A stretch of 64,000 nt of DNA from NCBI RefSeq assembly GCF_018129005.1, contig NZ_JAAEDL010000013.1:62001-126000 (forward strand), given 5' to 3'. Of the stretch, positions 42,127 to 53,748 are shown piece by piece (position 1 is the stretch's first letter; each line of letters opens with the position of its first letter). The notes under the pieces are model-generated. The model saw only the letters and a program-made list of their open reading frames with translations, was not told the DNA's origin and made no database searches. The position numbers were made by a program, and so were the translations under genes. Origin of the DNA: Neoroseomonas eburnea. GTDB taxonomy: Bacteria > Pseudomonadota > Alphaproteobacteria > Acetobacterales > Acetobacteraceae.

Positions 42127-43158
42127 ATGCAACCGCCACCCGCATCCGCCGGCGCCCGTGCCGCGCGACTCCTGCCCGGCATCGCGCTCTGCGCTGCCGT
42201 CAGCCTTGCGGCGCTCGCCGTCGAATGGACGGAGGCGGCACTTTTCGGCCGTGCCTGGTTCGGCGCGCTGGTGCTGGCCATCCTGATCGGCACCGCCATC
42301 CGCACCGCCTGGACCCCGCCCGCACGCTGGCAGGCCGGCATCGCCTTCAGCGCCAGGACGCTGCTCGAAATCGCCGTGGCGCTGCTCGGCGCCTCGCTCG
42401 GCGCCGAGGCGCTCGCGGCGCTCGGCCCCGCCCTGCTGCTCGGCATCGCCGGCCTGGTGGCGGTGGCGCTGGCGAGCAGCTACGGCATCGGCCGGCTGCT
42501 TGGCCTGCCGCGGCGCCTCGCGCTGCTGGTCGCCTGCGGCAATGCCATCTGCGGCAATTCGGCGATCGTCGCGGTGGCTCCGGTGATCGGCGCGAGGGGG
42601 CAGGAGATCGCATCCTCCATCGCCTTCACGGCGGTGCTCGGCGTGTTGCTGGTGCTTGGCCTGCCGCCAGCGGCGTCGGCACTCGGCATGTCGGAGGCGC
42701 AGTTCGGCGTGCTGGCGGGGTTGACCGTCTATGCGGTGCCGCAGGTGCTCGCCGCCACCGCGTCCGGCGGCGCCGTCGCGATCCATCTCGGCACGCTGGT
42801 CAAGCTGGTGCGCGTGCTGATGCTCGGCCCGGTGGTGGTGGGCCTCTCGGTGCTGGCGCGCGGCCGGCGGGGCGAGGCCGATGCCGCGAAGCTGCACCGG
42901 CTCGTACCCTGGTTCGTCCTCGCCTTCCTCGCGCTGGCCGTGCTGCGGGGCGTGGGGCTGCTGCCGCAGGCGGTGCTGGCGCCGGCGGCGACCGCGGCGG
43001 GCATGCTGACGCTCATCTCGATGGCGGCGCTCGGCCTCGGTGTCGATCTGCGCGCGGTGACGCGCGCCGGCGGGCGGGTGACGGCGGCGGTGCTCGCGTC
43101 GATGCTCACGCTGGGTCTCGCCAGCCTTGCGCTGATCCACCTGCTCGGCATCGCCTGA
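42127..43158 (+). CDS. YeiH/UPF0324-family membrane protein
   Basis: A 343-residue membrane protein with about ten hydrophobic helices. The family motifs ARTLLEIAVALLGASLGAEAL, ACGNAICGNSAIVAVAPVI and GLTVYAVPQVLAA are all present. UPF0324 proteins are putative secondary transporters. In enterobacteria yeiH lies beside the LysR-type gene yeiE, and here a LysR gene is the convergent neighbour, supporting a functional pair. The ATG at 42127 removes an unconserved upstream extension. The substrate is unknown. Confidence 0.87.
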   Translation: MQPPPASAGARAARLLPGIALCAAVSLAALAVEWTEAALFGRAWFGALVLAILIGTAIRTAWTPPARWQAGIAFSARTLLEIAVALLGASLGAEALAALGPALLLGIAGLVAVALASSYGIGRLLGLPRRLALLVACGNAICGNSAIVAVAPVIGARGQEIASSIAFTAVLGVLLVLGLPPAASALGMSEAQFGVLAGLTVYAVPQVLAATASGGAVAIHLGTLVKLVRVLMLGPVVVGLSVLARGRRGEADAAKLHRLVPWFVLAFLALAVLRGVGLLPQAVLAPAATAAGMLTLISMAALGLGVDLRAVTRAGGRVTAAVLASMLTLGLASLALIHLLGIA

Positions 43159-43230
43159 TGGCGGCGGGGCGGGGTCCTGCGTCGTGCCGAGGCCGCGAAT
43201 GCGGCACGCCGTTCGTCCGGCGGAGCCAGG

Positions 43231-43412
43231 CAACCGGGGGTTTGCGCCCGGCGCATGAGGGCAGGATAAGCCACCGGAGGTCCGGATCAGGTGGAGTCGC
43301 CTGACCGGGTCAGGATGCTCGCAAGAACAGAAGGCTGGAGTTGCCTCCGGGAGCCAAGGCGAACGGAACCGCTCCAATGCGAGCGGTCGCGAGCAGCGGC
43401 CGTTGGTATGAC
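43231..43412 (-). repeat. Composite dispersed repeat, copy 2 (modules A, B and C)
   Basis: Three parts are visible. Module A (43238-43263) contains GGGTTTGCGCCCGGCG and GAGGGCA, shared with 53118-53143. Module B (43284-43373) is the reverse complement of the repeats at 40.7 and 49.7 kb, with a bulged hairpin CCGGATCAGG/CCTGACCGG. Module C (43376-43412) begins AATGC and shares CGGTCGCGA and GTTGG with 53154-53190. It fills the gap between the convergent YeiH-like and LysR genes. Confidence 0.7.
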
Positions 43413-43413
43413 G

Positions 43414-44307
43414 TCACCCGCGGCCGGCGATCCGCGCGAGCAGCGCTTCCGCCGCGCGGCTCGGTTGCCGCTGCTGGTGGCGCAGCGCCTGGAAGGCACG
43501 CTCGGGCAGCGGCAGCCGGACCTGGTGCAGCAGCCCGGCCTCCAGGCTCGGCGCCGCCACCGAGGCGGAGATCACGGTCGCGCCCATCCCGGCCTCGACC
43601 GCCGCCCGCACTGCCTCGTTCGACGGCAGTTCCAGCACCGTCCGCAGCCGGCCCGGGGGCACGCCTGCGGCGGCCAGCGCCGCCTCGAAGGCGGAGCGGG
43701 TGCCGGAGCCGGGCTCCCGCAGCACCCATTCGCCCGTCCTTGCCGCGTCCGGCAGCGTGAGGCCGGGGACGGCGACCCAGGGATGATCCGGCGCCACCAC
43801 CAGCACGAGCTGGTCGTGCGCGACCGTCGTGGCGACCAGGCCGTCATCCTCCACCGCGCCCTCGATGAAGCCGAGCTCCGCCAGCCCCTCATGCACCGCG
43901 GCGGCGACCTGCGCGGTGTTGCCGATGGCCAGCCGGATGCTGATGCCGGGATGCGCGCGCCGGAAGGCGACGAGATGGCGGGGCAGCCAGTAGCTGGCGA
44001 TGGTCTGGCTCGCATGGACCGTGAGCACGCCGCGCGCGAGGCCGCCCAATTCGAACAGGGCGAGCTCCGCCGCCTCGGCGCGGGCGAGCACCGCGCGCGC
44101 TTCGGCCAGGAAGCCGCGCCCGGCCTCGGTCAGCTCGATGCGGCGGCCGACCCGGTCGAACAGCCGGATGCCGTATCGCGCCTCCAGCGAGGCGATGGTC
44201 GCGCTGGCGGCCGACTGGGCGATGGCGAGCGAAGCCGCGGCCCGGGTCATATGCTGCCGCTCCGCCACCGCCACGAAGACGCGGAGCTGGTCCAGGGTCA
44301 TCCTCAT
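43414..44307 (-). CDS. LysR-family transcriptional regulator (CysB/YeiE-like)
   Basis: The 297-residue regulator has an N-terminal winged helix-turn-helix (LDQLRVFVAVAERQHMTRAAASLAIAQSAASATIASLE, residues 4-42) and a two-lobed effector domain (GVLTVHASQTIASYWLPRHL onwards). The sequence resembles the YeiE group, members of which respond to sulfite in enterobacteria. Convergence with a YeiH-family gene supports this. The effector here is not proven. Confidence 0.88.
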   Translation of the reverse strand: MRMTLDQLRVFVAVAERQHMTRAAASLAIAQSAASATIASLEARYGIRLFDRVGRRIELTEAGRGFLAEARAVLARAEAAELALFELGGLARGVLTVHASQTIASYWLPRHLVAFRRAHPGISIRLAIGNTAQVAAAVHEGLAELGFIEGAVEDDGLVATTVAHDQLVLVVAPDHPWVAVPGLTLPDAARTGEWVLREPGSGTRSAFEAALAAAGVPPGRLRTVLELPSNEAVRAAVEAGMGATVISASVAAPSLEAGLLHQVRLPLPERAFQALRHQQRQPSRAAEALLARIAGRG

Positions 44308-44643
44308 CGCGCTTGATGGTCCATGGCTGCGGTGGCGGGAAGAAGACCTCGCGGCGCCGCCGGCAGCGCATGGCGGTGCCGTCGCGACGGGGGGTGATCC
44401 GCCCTACATGCGCGCGCGGCGCCGGGGCCGTCAAAGGCGTGGTCAAGGGCCGCTCGCGAGGGAGGGGACGGCGTCCGGCGCTCGCGGTGGCCATGGCCGG
44501 GCGGCGCGGTTGCCTGATCCGCCGTGGCCGCGGAAGCCGTTCGGGAATGCCGGCCGGCATAGGCCTGCACTCGCGACCGGGCCGCTCGGCGCGGCCTGCG
44601 GGGGGGAGCTCGGCGGCGGTGCCGCGCGGGTGTTGTCAGGCGA
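44308..44643. other. Intergenic region without gene
   Basis: About 335 bases between the LysR start and the cyclase-ATPase stop. Frames on both strands give Arg/Ala/Pro-rich translations without conserved features or ribosome sites. It holds the LysR promoter and the end of the cyclase-ATPase gene; no clear terminator was found. Confidence 0.4.
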
Positions 44644-47592
<2,949 letters not shown>

Positions 47593-47726
47593 TGTGACCT
47601 GGATCGCAGCACGGCCACGCGAAAAGTGCAACGCGCTCCACGCCCGGGTTGCGCAGGTATTGCCGCGCCAAGCCGCAGGCTGCACGATCGGAACGAATGC
47701 TTCCCATCGCGTGAAGGTTCAATGAC
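47593..47726. promoter_or_regulatory. Divergent promoter region of the radical SAM cassette
   Basis: These 134 bases separate the cyclase-ATPase and radical SAM start codons and must hold both promoters. They include a moderately AT-rich stretch near the radical SAM side with an AAGG ribosome site at about 47714. No perfect operator dyad was recognised. Confidence 0.4.
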
Positions 47727-48731
47727 TTGAATCCAAGGCTGACCGCTCCCCCCAAGGTGGCGATCTCGATCACCGAGGCCTGCCCGCTGTCGTGCAAGCA
47801 TTGCTACGGCGATTGCGGGCGGGAGGCGCGGCCGGCGGAGCTGTCGATCGGGGAATGGCGCGAAGCGATCGCGCGGCTCGCCGCCGATGGCGTGATCAGC
47901 CTGCACATCGAGGGCGGGGAGCCCCTGCTCAAGCCGGGCTTCCTCGACCTGCTCGCGGAGGCCTCGCGCTCCATGTTCACCATGGTGCGCACGCACGGCA
48001 CCCTGATCGACGCCGCGATGGCGCGGGCGCTGCGCGATGCCGGGGTGGGGCGGGTCCTGGTGGACGTGATGGGCGCCACCGGGCCGACGCATGAGTGGTT
48101 CACCGGGGCCCCGGGCAGCTTCGATGCCTCGGTGGCGGCGGTGCGGCACCTGGTCGCGTGCGGCGTGGCGACCGACATGCTCCTTATCCTCACCCGCCAG
48201 AACGCGCCCGAGGTGCAGGACCTGCTCGACCTCGCCGCCGGCCTCGGGGCCGAGCGGGTGGGCGTGCTGCGGCTCTATCCGCTGGGACGGGCGAAGCGCA
48301 TCTGGCAGGAGATCGCGCTGCCGCTCGCCGATCAGATGCGGACCCTCGGGGCGCTGCGCGTGCCGGCGGGGCTGACGCTGATGCAGTCCTGGCACCCGAA
48401 CGACCACAATTGCTGCTGGCAGTCGGCGGCGGTGATCGCGAACGGCGAGATCGTCGGCTGCCCCTACCTCCGCGAATATGTCAGCCACGGCAACCTGCGC
48501 AGCACGACCCTGCTCGAAGCCTGGCGGACCGCCCCGCTGTGGCAGGTGCTGCGGGCCGGCGCGGTCGAGCGGAGCTGCCCGGATTGCAGCGCCGCCGAGG
48601 GCAGCCATGGCGGCTGCCGCGCCACCGCCTATGCCTGGCATGGTCGCTGGACGGCGCCGGATCCCTTCGACGTGACCCTCAATGACGGTGTCGATCTCAG
48701 TGTTCTGCCCGACCGACTGCTTCCGGCTTGA
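47727..48731 (+). CDS. Radical SAM/SPASM peptide- or protein-modifying enzyme
   Basis: The 334-residue enzyme has the radical SAM cluster motif ACPLSCKHCYGDC (Cys19, Cys23, Cys26) and the SAM-binding HIEGGEPLLKPGF. A C-terminal SPASM region has NCCWQSAAVIANGEIVGCPY and a closing CPDC-x7-GGC group that would bind auxiliary iron-sulfur clusters. SPASM enzymes install thioether, C-C or oxidative modifications in peptides and proteins. Its last 50 bases overlap a PqqD-like gene, strong support for a peptide-modifying role. TTG 47727 is the start, with AAGG about ten bases upstream. The substrate is not identified. Confidence 0.9.
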   Translation: MNPRLTAPPKVAISITEACPLSCKHCYGDCGREARPAELSIGEWREAIARLAADGVISLHIEGGEPLLKPGFLDLLAEASRSMFTMVRTHGTLIDAAMARALRDAGVGRVLVDVMGATGPTHEWFTGAPGSFDASVAAVRHLVACGVATDMLLILTRQNAPEVQDLLDLAAGLGAERVGVLRLYPLGRAKRIWQEIALPLADQMRTLGALRVPAGLTLMQSWHPNDHNCCWQSAAVIANGEIVGCPYLREYVSHGNLRSTTLLEAWRTAPLWQVLRAGAVERSCPDCSAAEGSHGGCRATAYAWHGRWTAPDPFDVTLNDGVDLSVLPDRLLPA

Positions 48732-49014
48732 ACCGGGTGTGCGGCTGCGGCCGGTGCCGGAGCTCGGGCATTGCCTGGCCTATACGCCGGCACGGCCGGC
48801 GCTGCACCGGCTGAACCCTTCGGCCTGGCTGCTGGCGGAGCTGGCGGACGGGCGCCCGCTGGCGGCGATCGCCGCGGATTTTGGGGAGGCGATGGCCGAG
48901 ATCGGCGGCGAGGCGAAGCTGTCGGATGTCGAGGCTGCTCTCGTCGGCCTGATCGAGCTCGGAATCGTCGGGAAACTTGCGACACCTGCAACGGAAGGAA
49001 GCCAGAATGCATGA
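48682..49014 (+). CDS. PqqD-like peptide-recognition (RRE) protein
   Basis: A 110-residue protein with the PqqD pattern: RLEPGVRLRPVPELGHCLAYTP, LHRLNPSAWLLAELADGRPLAAIAADF and a late VEAALVGLIELGIVGKL helix. These small winged-helix domains bind the leader of a ribosomal peptide and present it to the radical SAM enzyme. It overlaps the radical SAM gene by 50 bases, and its own end overlaps the next gene by eight. The start may be internal (GTG 48688 or later), since the first ten residues are not typical. Confidence 0.82.
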   Translation: MTVSISVFCPTDCFRLEPGVRLRPVPELGHCLAYTPARPALHRLNPSAWLLAELADGRPLAAIAADFGEAMAEIGGEAKLSDVEAALVGLIELGIVGKLATPATEGSQNA

Positions 49015-49705
49015 TGAGAGCGGGAGGGCGCAGGCGCGCCTGTTGCTTCGCCAGTTCGGCCTGTCCGCCGGCGCCGCGCCGCGCGCGGCGCGCACCACGC
49101 CTGTCGTGCGGACCCCGGGCACCATCCCGCACGACAAGAACGCGCCGATGGCCGCCTGGGTCGATCGCGACGCCCTGAAGAACGAGCTCGGCCTCTACCA
49201 TGAATGGCGCTTCCGGCTGCCGCACCAGGAAGGCCGGAACGAGCAGGCGAGCACGCTCCTCGCCTGGCTGCGCGAGCCGGCCGGAACGCCGGAGGAGCTC
49301 AAGCTTCCGCCGGGCACGAGCTACGTCACGAAGGAAGGGCCGCACGCCGGCCGCGTGACGAACGAGGCGCTGATGGCGCATTTCTTCCAGACGAAGGCGA
49401 CCACCGTGCCCTGCTTCTACCTGGGCACCTTCATCGCCGCCTTCGTCGCGGACATGATCGAGTTCCGCAGCGTCTTCGTCTTCGCCACCGGCAATGAGCC
49501 CGCCACCTGCATGGACAGCTGGGCCGCCGGCCTTGCCACGCTCGGGCCGAACAACCCGTATGTCCCGGTGCTGCGGAGCTTCTGGCGGATGATCGCCGGC
49601 GCCGCGCCGGAGCAGTCCTGGCTGATGCTGGGGCAGTCCCTGGCGAGCATCGACTTCACCAAGGACCCGCTGAAGGCGCCGGCGAACCCGATCGCCGCGC
49701 TCTGA
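49007..49705 (+). CDS. Unknown 232-residue protein of the radical SAM cassette
   Basis: I do not recognise a family. ATG 49007 follows ACGGAAGGAAGCC, a strong ribosome site, and lies inside the last codons of the PqqD-like gene, so it is translated with the modifying enzyme. The N-terminal 50 residues are Arg/Ala/Pro-rich and leader-like. The middle is charged. Two cysteines, in VPCFYLGTFIAAF and EPATCMDSW, flank a hydrophobic segment (about residues 134-165). It may be the modified substrate or a dedicated partner; it is far longer than ordinary RiPP precursors. The stop codon coincides with the start of a dispersed repeat. Confidence 0.7.
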   Translation: MHDESGRAQARLLLRQFGLSAGAAPRAARTTPVVRTPGTIPHDKNAPMAAWVDRDALKNELGLYHEWRFRLPHQEGRNEQASTLLAWLREPAGTPEELKLPPGTSYVTKEGPHAGRVTNEALMAHFFQTKATTVPCFYLGTFIAAFVADMIEFRSVFVFATGNEPATCMDSWAAGLATLGPNNPYVPVLRSFWRMIAGAAPEQSWLMLGQSLASIDFTKDPLKAPANPIAAL

Positions 49706-49816
49706 GGCGGCTTTCGTTCGCCTTGGCTCACGGCAATCGCCCTCGCCCCGTGCTCTTGCGAGCACCTTCGCCCGATCAGGTGATTCCACCTGATCGGGAT
49801 CTGCTTCAGCCGCCGG
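49704..49816 (+). repeat. Dispersed intergenic repeat, copy 3 with perfect 12-pair hairpin (module B)
   Basis: This copy fills the gap between the unknown 232-residue gene and the protease gene. It contains CCCGATCAGGTG (49771-49782), loop ATTC, and CACCTGATCGGG (49787-49798), a perfect 12-pair stem. It begins at the upstream stop codon and ends next to the ribosome site of the protease gene, so it may influence read-through within the cassette. Confidence 0.8.
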
Positions 49817-49820
49817 CGGG

Positions 49821-52800
49821 ATGAACCCGAAGCCGCGGCGCGGGGAGGCCGTCGGCCCCTGGGGGCGGGCGGATCTGCGTACCCTCCGGGCGACGCTGCT
49901 CGCCATCCTCCTGGCGGCGGAGGCGACGGAGAGAGGCCCGGGGATCGAGGCGGTCCGTTCCGCCGGGCCTCGCAGCGAATGCGACCTGCTGCTCGACTTC
50001 GACGGGCATCCTGCGGATCTTGCCGGGTTGCGGTCGGCGGATGGCGCGCGGCCGGTGCAGTTCGTCGCGCAGGTCGGCAGCCTCTTCGCCGTCCGCATCG
50101 ACGCCGAGTACCTCCGCGGCCAGCTCGACCTGCTCGATCGGTGGAACGACGACGGGCCGCCGCCGCCGGAGATGGCCGATGGCGACAGCCTGGCGGGGCT
50201 GGTGGCTGCGGGCGCGATCCGGCGCGCCTCGCTCGGCCGCGCGGCCCGTGTCGCCTCCGGCCAGGCCGGGCAGCCCACCGGCGGCCGCCGGGCCGTGCGC
50301 GACGTGGCGCGCGCCGAGGTCACGGCCGAGGGCGCCGGCGTCACCATCGGCATCATCGACACGGTCTTCGACTACGCGCACGTCGCCATGCTGCCACCCG
50401 GCCATACGCTCGAGGCACCGCCGCCGCCGAACGAGGCCCTGCGCGTCGTCAGCCTCTTCGATCCCTATGCGAGGCGCGCGGCGGGCGGCTTCGGCGTGCG
50501 CCACACGCGCTCCGAACTGGCGCAGGACATCGCCGATTGCCTGGCGGCGGGCGATGACCGGCCGCTGCGGCTCGCGCAGCGGGATGCCGCGGCCGGCGGC
50601 GACACCGAGGCGACCCGGAGGCAGCTCTTCGCCAATCACGGCACCTTCTGCGCCGGCATCGCGGCCGGCAGCGGCAACGCCTCGATTGGCGGGCGCTACC
50701 GGGGCATCGCCCCGGCGGCGCGCATCGCCTGCGCGATCGCCGGCATCCAGGACAATGCGGCGCTCGCCGACAGCCTCGATGTCGTCACCGCCGTCGTCCG
50801 CATGGTCGAGGAGTCCGACACGCCGCTCGCCCTGCTGCTCAACAACGGCGACTGCCTCGGCGCGCATGACGGCACGCTGCTGGGCGAGCTGATGCTCGAC
50901 GAACTGCTGCTGCACCCGGGCCGCGCCATCGTGCTGCCGGCGGGCAACCAGAATGTCGGCAACACCGAGACGGTAGGCGCCGGCAAGACGCGCATCGTGC
51001 CGCATCTCGCCATTCCGGGCAGCATGACGGAACCGAGGCTCGAACGGCTCGCCTTCAGCTACACGACGCGGGCGAGCAAGGCCGACACCATCGAGATCTG
51101 GTTCCGGGCGCAGGATACGCCGACCGCGACGGTGCGCGTCGAACCGGCGCAGCCGCCGATCGAGCCTCTCCGCGGCGACGAGGGCAGGCCGATCCGGGTG
51201 CTCTCCCTCATCGACGGCGATGCGCGGGCGACGGTGATCGCCGAACTCGGCCGTGCGATGGAGCGCGGCCTCTGGCGGCTGCACATCCTGCTGCTGCCGA
51301 TACGTGGTGCCATGCCCATCGACACCCTGCGCTTCGAGATTGCCGGCGTGGTCGGCGAGCTGCACGCCTGGTGCGACTGGAACAACGCGACGCAGCGGGA
51401 CTGGAGCGAGCCGCCCGCCGGCCGCGAGGACGACGTCACCACGCTGACGACGCCGGCCACGGCGCATCGCGTCATCGTCGTCGGCGAGTGCGAGGACGAT
51501 GCGACCGGCTTCCACGCCGCCGAGGCGAGCGGCCGCGGACCGACCCGGGACGGGCGCTTCAAGCCGGATCTCGTCGCGATCGGCGCCTCGGTGGCGGTGC
51601 CGGTGCCGCAGCGTTCGCCGGAGGCGCACCGCAATCTCGCCGCCGCCTTCGCCGCCAGGCCCGAGCTGCTGGAGCGGCACGCCTACGGCGCCACCATCGC
51701 CGGGACGAGCTTCACTGCCCCGCAGGTGGTAGGCCTTGCGGCCCTGCTGTTCGAGAAGTGGCCGGACGCGACCTGGGCCGATATCCGCCAGGCCATCGTG
51801 GAAGGCGCTGTGAGGCCCGAGCACTGGATCGCCGGCGATGCGGGGGAGGGCGATGCCGCGCCGACGCCCCTCGGCGCGGCGGCGTCACGCGCCTTGGAAG
51901 CCCTGCCACCCGAACCCGGCATTCGTGCGATCGGCTGGGACCGCGCGCTTGGCTATGGCCGCATGGATGTCGCGCGCACGCTGTCTCCGCCGCCGCCACG
52001 CTTCGATGTCTGGCTGCGCAAGTCGGCGGGCGATGACGGGCGTGAGCCTTGTGTCGGCGCCGTGCTGTGGGATGCGCCGGGCATCACGCCCATCGGCCCG
52101 CACCGCCTGCGCGTGGAGACACTGCAGCGAGGCCGCGAGCCCATCGCCGGCCCGGCCCGGCTGTACCTGTTCCGCGCGCCCTTCGGCGCCGTCCATCCGC
52201 TGCCGCGTCTCGAGGGCGCCCGCTCGGCACGCGGCGCGTGGGAGCCGCTGCTGACCAGGGAGGACGGCTCGCCGGCCTTCGTGAGCGTCATGCCGGGCGA
52301 GGCGGTCGAGGTCTCCACCCGTGCCGACATCGATCTCTCGCGCAGCGCCGGGGTGATCGCGGCGGTGCTCGATCACGATGACGATCGCTACGAACCCGCG
52401 GCGACGCTCGGCATGCGCAACAATGTCGCCGTCCTCGCGACCCATGAGGCGAAGCTGAACCTCGATGGCACCATCGATGCCCCGGTCTTCTCCATCATCG
52501 GCAGCGAGGACGTCGATAGCCTGCTGGTATGGGGCGAGAACATCAGCGGGAAGCTGCGCCTCGGCGGGCTGCCGATCACCGCGCTGCCATGGCGCGCCAT
52601 GCGAATGTTCCTGGAGTGCAGCCGCCTTCGCTCCTGGAAGCGTCCCTATTTCGGGCAGCAGGACGACGCCGCGGCGGATCCCGCAAACCAGCTTGCACGC
52701 GAATCCGACATGCATGATCGCGGCAACCTGGCCGACGCCATCGCAGGACTCACTGGGGTCGTCGGCGCCGACGGCATGGAGTTGCGTCGAAGCGAGGGGG

Positions 52801-53015
52801 ACGCATACGCCCGCCTCGGCTTTGCCGCTGCGGGGAACAGGCTGTGGATTCCGCGCCTGCGGCTGGCGCAGGACCAGCAACTGCCGTTTGACGTGACCTA
52901 TGCGGACGCGAGGCTGCGGAGCGACCAGCCGGTAGGATGGGTGCACGCTGTCCATTTCTCCGGTGGACGTCGTGTCGGCGGCGGCAGTCTTCGCATCACG
53001 CGGACGTCGGACTGA
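49821..53015 (+). CDS. Large subtilisin-like (S8) serine protease
   Basis: The 1064-residue protein carries the full S8 set: Asp180 in GIIDTVFDYAH, His273 in NHGTFCAGIAAG, oxyanion Asn376 in PAGNQN and Ser630 in AGTSFTAPQ. About 250 residues separate Asn376 and Ser630, a large insertion with a beta-rich segment. A C-terminal region of about 400 residues is of unknown fold. No convincing signal peptide is seen, so it may act in the cytoplasm, for example to remove a leader. It follows the radical SAM cassette in the same direction, comparable in logic to the radical SAM plus subtilisin pair of quinohemoprotein amine dehydrogenase maturation. Confidence 0.87.
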   Translation: MNPKPRRGEAVGPWGRADLRTLRATLLAILLAAEATERGPGIEAVRSAGPRSECDLLLDFDGHPADLAGLRSADGARPVQFVAQVGSLFAVRIDAEYLRGQLDLLDRWNDDGPPPPEMADGDSLAGLVAAGAIRRASLGRAARVASGQAGQPTGGRRAVRDVARAEVTAEGAGVTIGIIDTVFDYAHVAMLPPGHTLEAPPPPNEALRVVSLFDPYARRAAGGFGVRHTRSELAQDIADCLAAGDDRPLRLAQRDAAAGGDTEATRRQLFANHGTFCAGIAAGSGNASIGGRYRGIAPAARIACAIAGIQDNAALADSLDVVTAVVRMVEESDTPLALLLNNGDCLGAHDGTLLGELMLDELLLHPGRAIVLPAGNQNVGNTETVGAGKTRIVPHLAIPGSMTEPRLERLAFSYTTRASKADTIEIWFRAQDTPTATVRVEPAQPPIEPLRGDEGRPIRVLSLIDGDARATVIAELGRAMERGLWRLHILLLPIRGAMPIDTLRFEIAGVVGELHAWCDWNNATQRDWSEPPAGREDDVTTLTTPATAHRVIVVGECEDDATGFHAAEASGRGPTRDGRFKPDLVAIGASVAVPVPQRSPEAHRNLAAAFAARPELLERHAYGATIAGTSFTAPQVVGLAALLFEKWPDATWADIRQAIVEGAVRPEHWIAGDAGEGDAAPTPLGAAASRALEALPPEPGIRAIGWDRALGYGRMDVARTLSPPPPRFDVWLRKSAGDDGREPCVGAVLWDAPGITPIGPHRLRVETLQRGREPIAGPARLYLFRAPFGAVHPLPRLEGARSARGAWEPLLTREDGSPAFVSVMPGEAVEVSTRADIDLSRSAGVIAAVLDHDDDRYEPAATLGMRNNVAVLATHEAKLNLDGTIDAPVFSIIGSEDVDSLLVWGENISGKLRLGGLPITALPWRAMRMFLECSRLRSWKRPYFGQQDDAAADPANQLARESDMHDRGNLADAIAGLTGVVGADGMELRRSEGDAYARLGFAAAGNRLWIPRLRLAQDQQLPFDVTYADARLRSDQPVGWVHAVHFSGGRRVGGGSLRITRTSD

Positions 53016-53748
53016 TCAGCGCGCCGTGATGTGCTGATCCCGACGGCATGAGGCTTTGAGCCCCGCCGGGCGCTCGCAGGGGCGCCGCCGGAGGTCCGGC
53101 AAAGCCCCGCAAACAGCGGGTTTGCGCCCGGCGTTCGAGGGCACGAAAGGACGAATGCCAACGGTCGCGAACAGCGACGGTTGGGTTGAGGCCTCCGGAT
53201 GACGATCGGCCCTGGCCGCTAGCGATCATGGAAATTTGATGCGGCACTTGGTGCCCGGATTCACTTGTGAGTGAGTTCTTGTTCGAGCGACGCGGGATCA
53301 GCGTTCTCGCGCCGTCGCCCGTCCCGCCATCCTTAGCCGGCGGATCGATGGCAGGAAGCGGACGAGCAGCCCTGCGGTCGCATGAACTGCGGCATGCGGC
53401 GGGCATGCCCTTCGAGGCTCTTCGGGCAAGCGCGAAGCATTCGACGTCGAGGACCGATCGCTCACGACAACGCGTGTCGCCGCGCGATCCCCGCCCCGCA
53501 TCCGAACTTCCGTTGCGCGTTGCGGCGGGCCGGTCCGCTTCCGGCCCGTTTCGCCGATGCCGTCCGTGACGCGCGGGTGAGCGCCTTGCGCAGGGTGCTG
53601 CTAGCGCCTGCATCCCGAGACCGGGGAGCGATGCGCGAGAAGGCGGCAGGAACTCGCCTAATGCGCTTATGATGATTCATTCACACAGCTCTGGGTCGTA
53701 TTTTGGTCAGAAACCCATCCGATTGGTTGTGTCGACCAAGGGCTACAG
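53016..53748. other. Long intergenic region with repeat and regulator promoter
   Basis: About 730 bases without a supported gene. The first 200 hold modules A and C of the dispersed repeat. The middle (53260-53570) has an open frame with Arg/Ser-rich translation that I consider spurious. The last 80 bases (53670-53748) are clearly AT-richer, with TTATGATGATTCATTC and TATTTTGG, and are the likely promoter of the downstream regulator. Confidence 0.45.
53118..53195 (-). repeat. Dispersed repeat, copy 4 (modules A and C, hairpin module missing)
   Basis: GGGTTTGCGCCCGGCG at 53118 is identical to 43238-43253 and is followed by GAGGGCA in both. AATGC at 53154 starts a second shared segment with CGGTCGCGA and GTTGG. 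The hairpin module found between them at 43.3 kb is absent here, showing that the element is modular. Confidence 0.65.

Noticed and set aside
53267-53569. 100-codon plus-strand frame upstream of the degenerate-receiver regulator
   Set aside because: Arg/Ser/Pro-rich translation without conserved features, in a region next to the dispersed repeat; no ribosome site.
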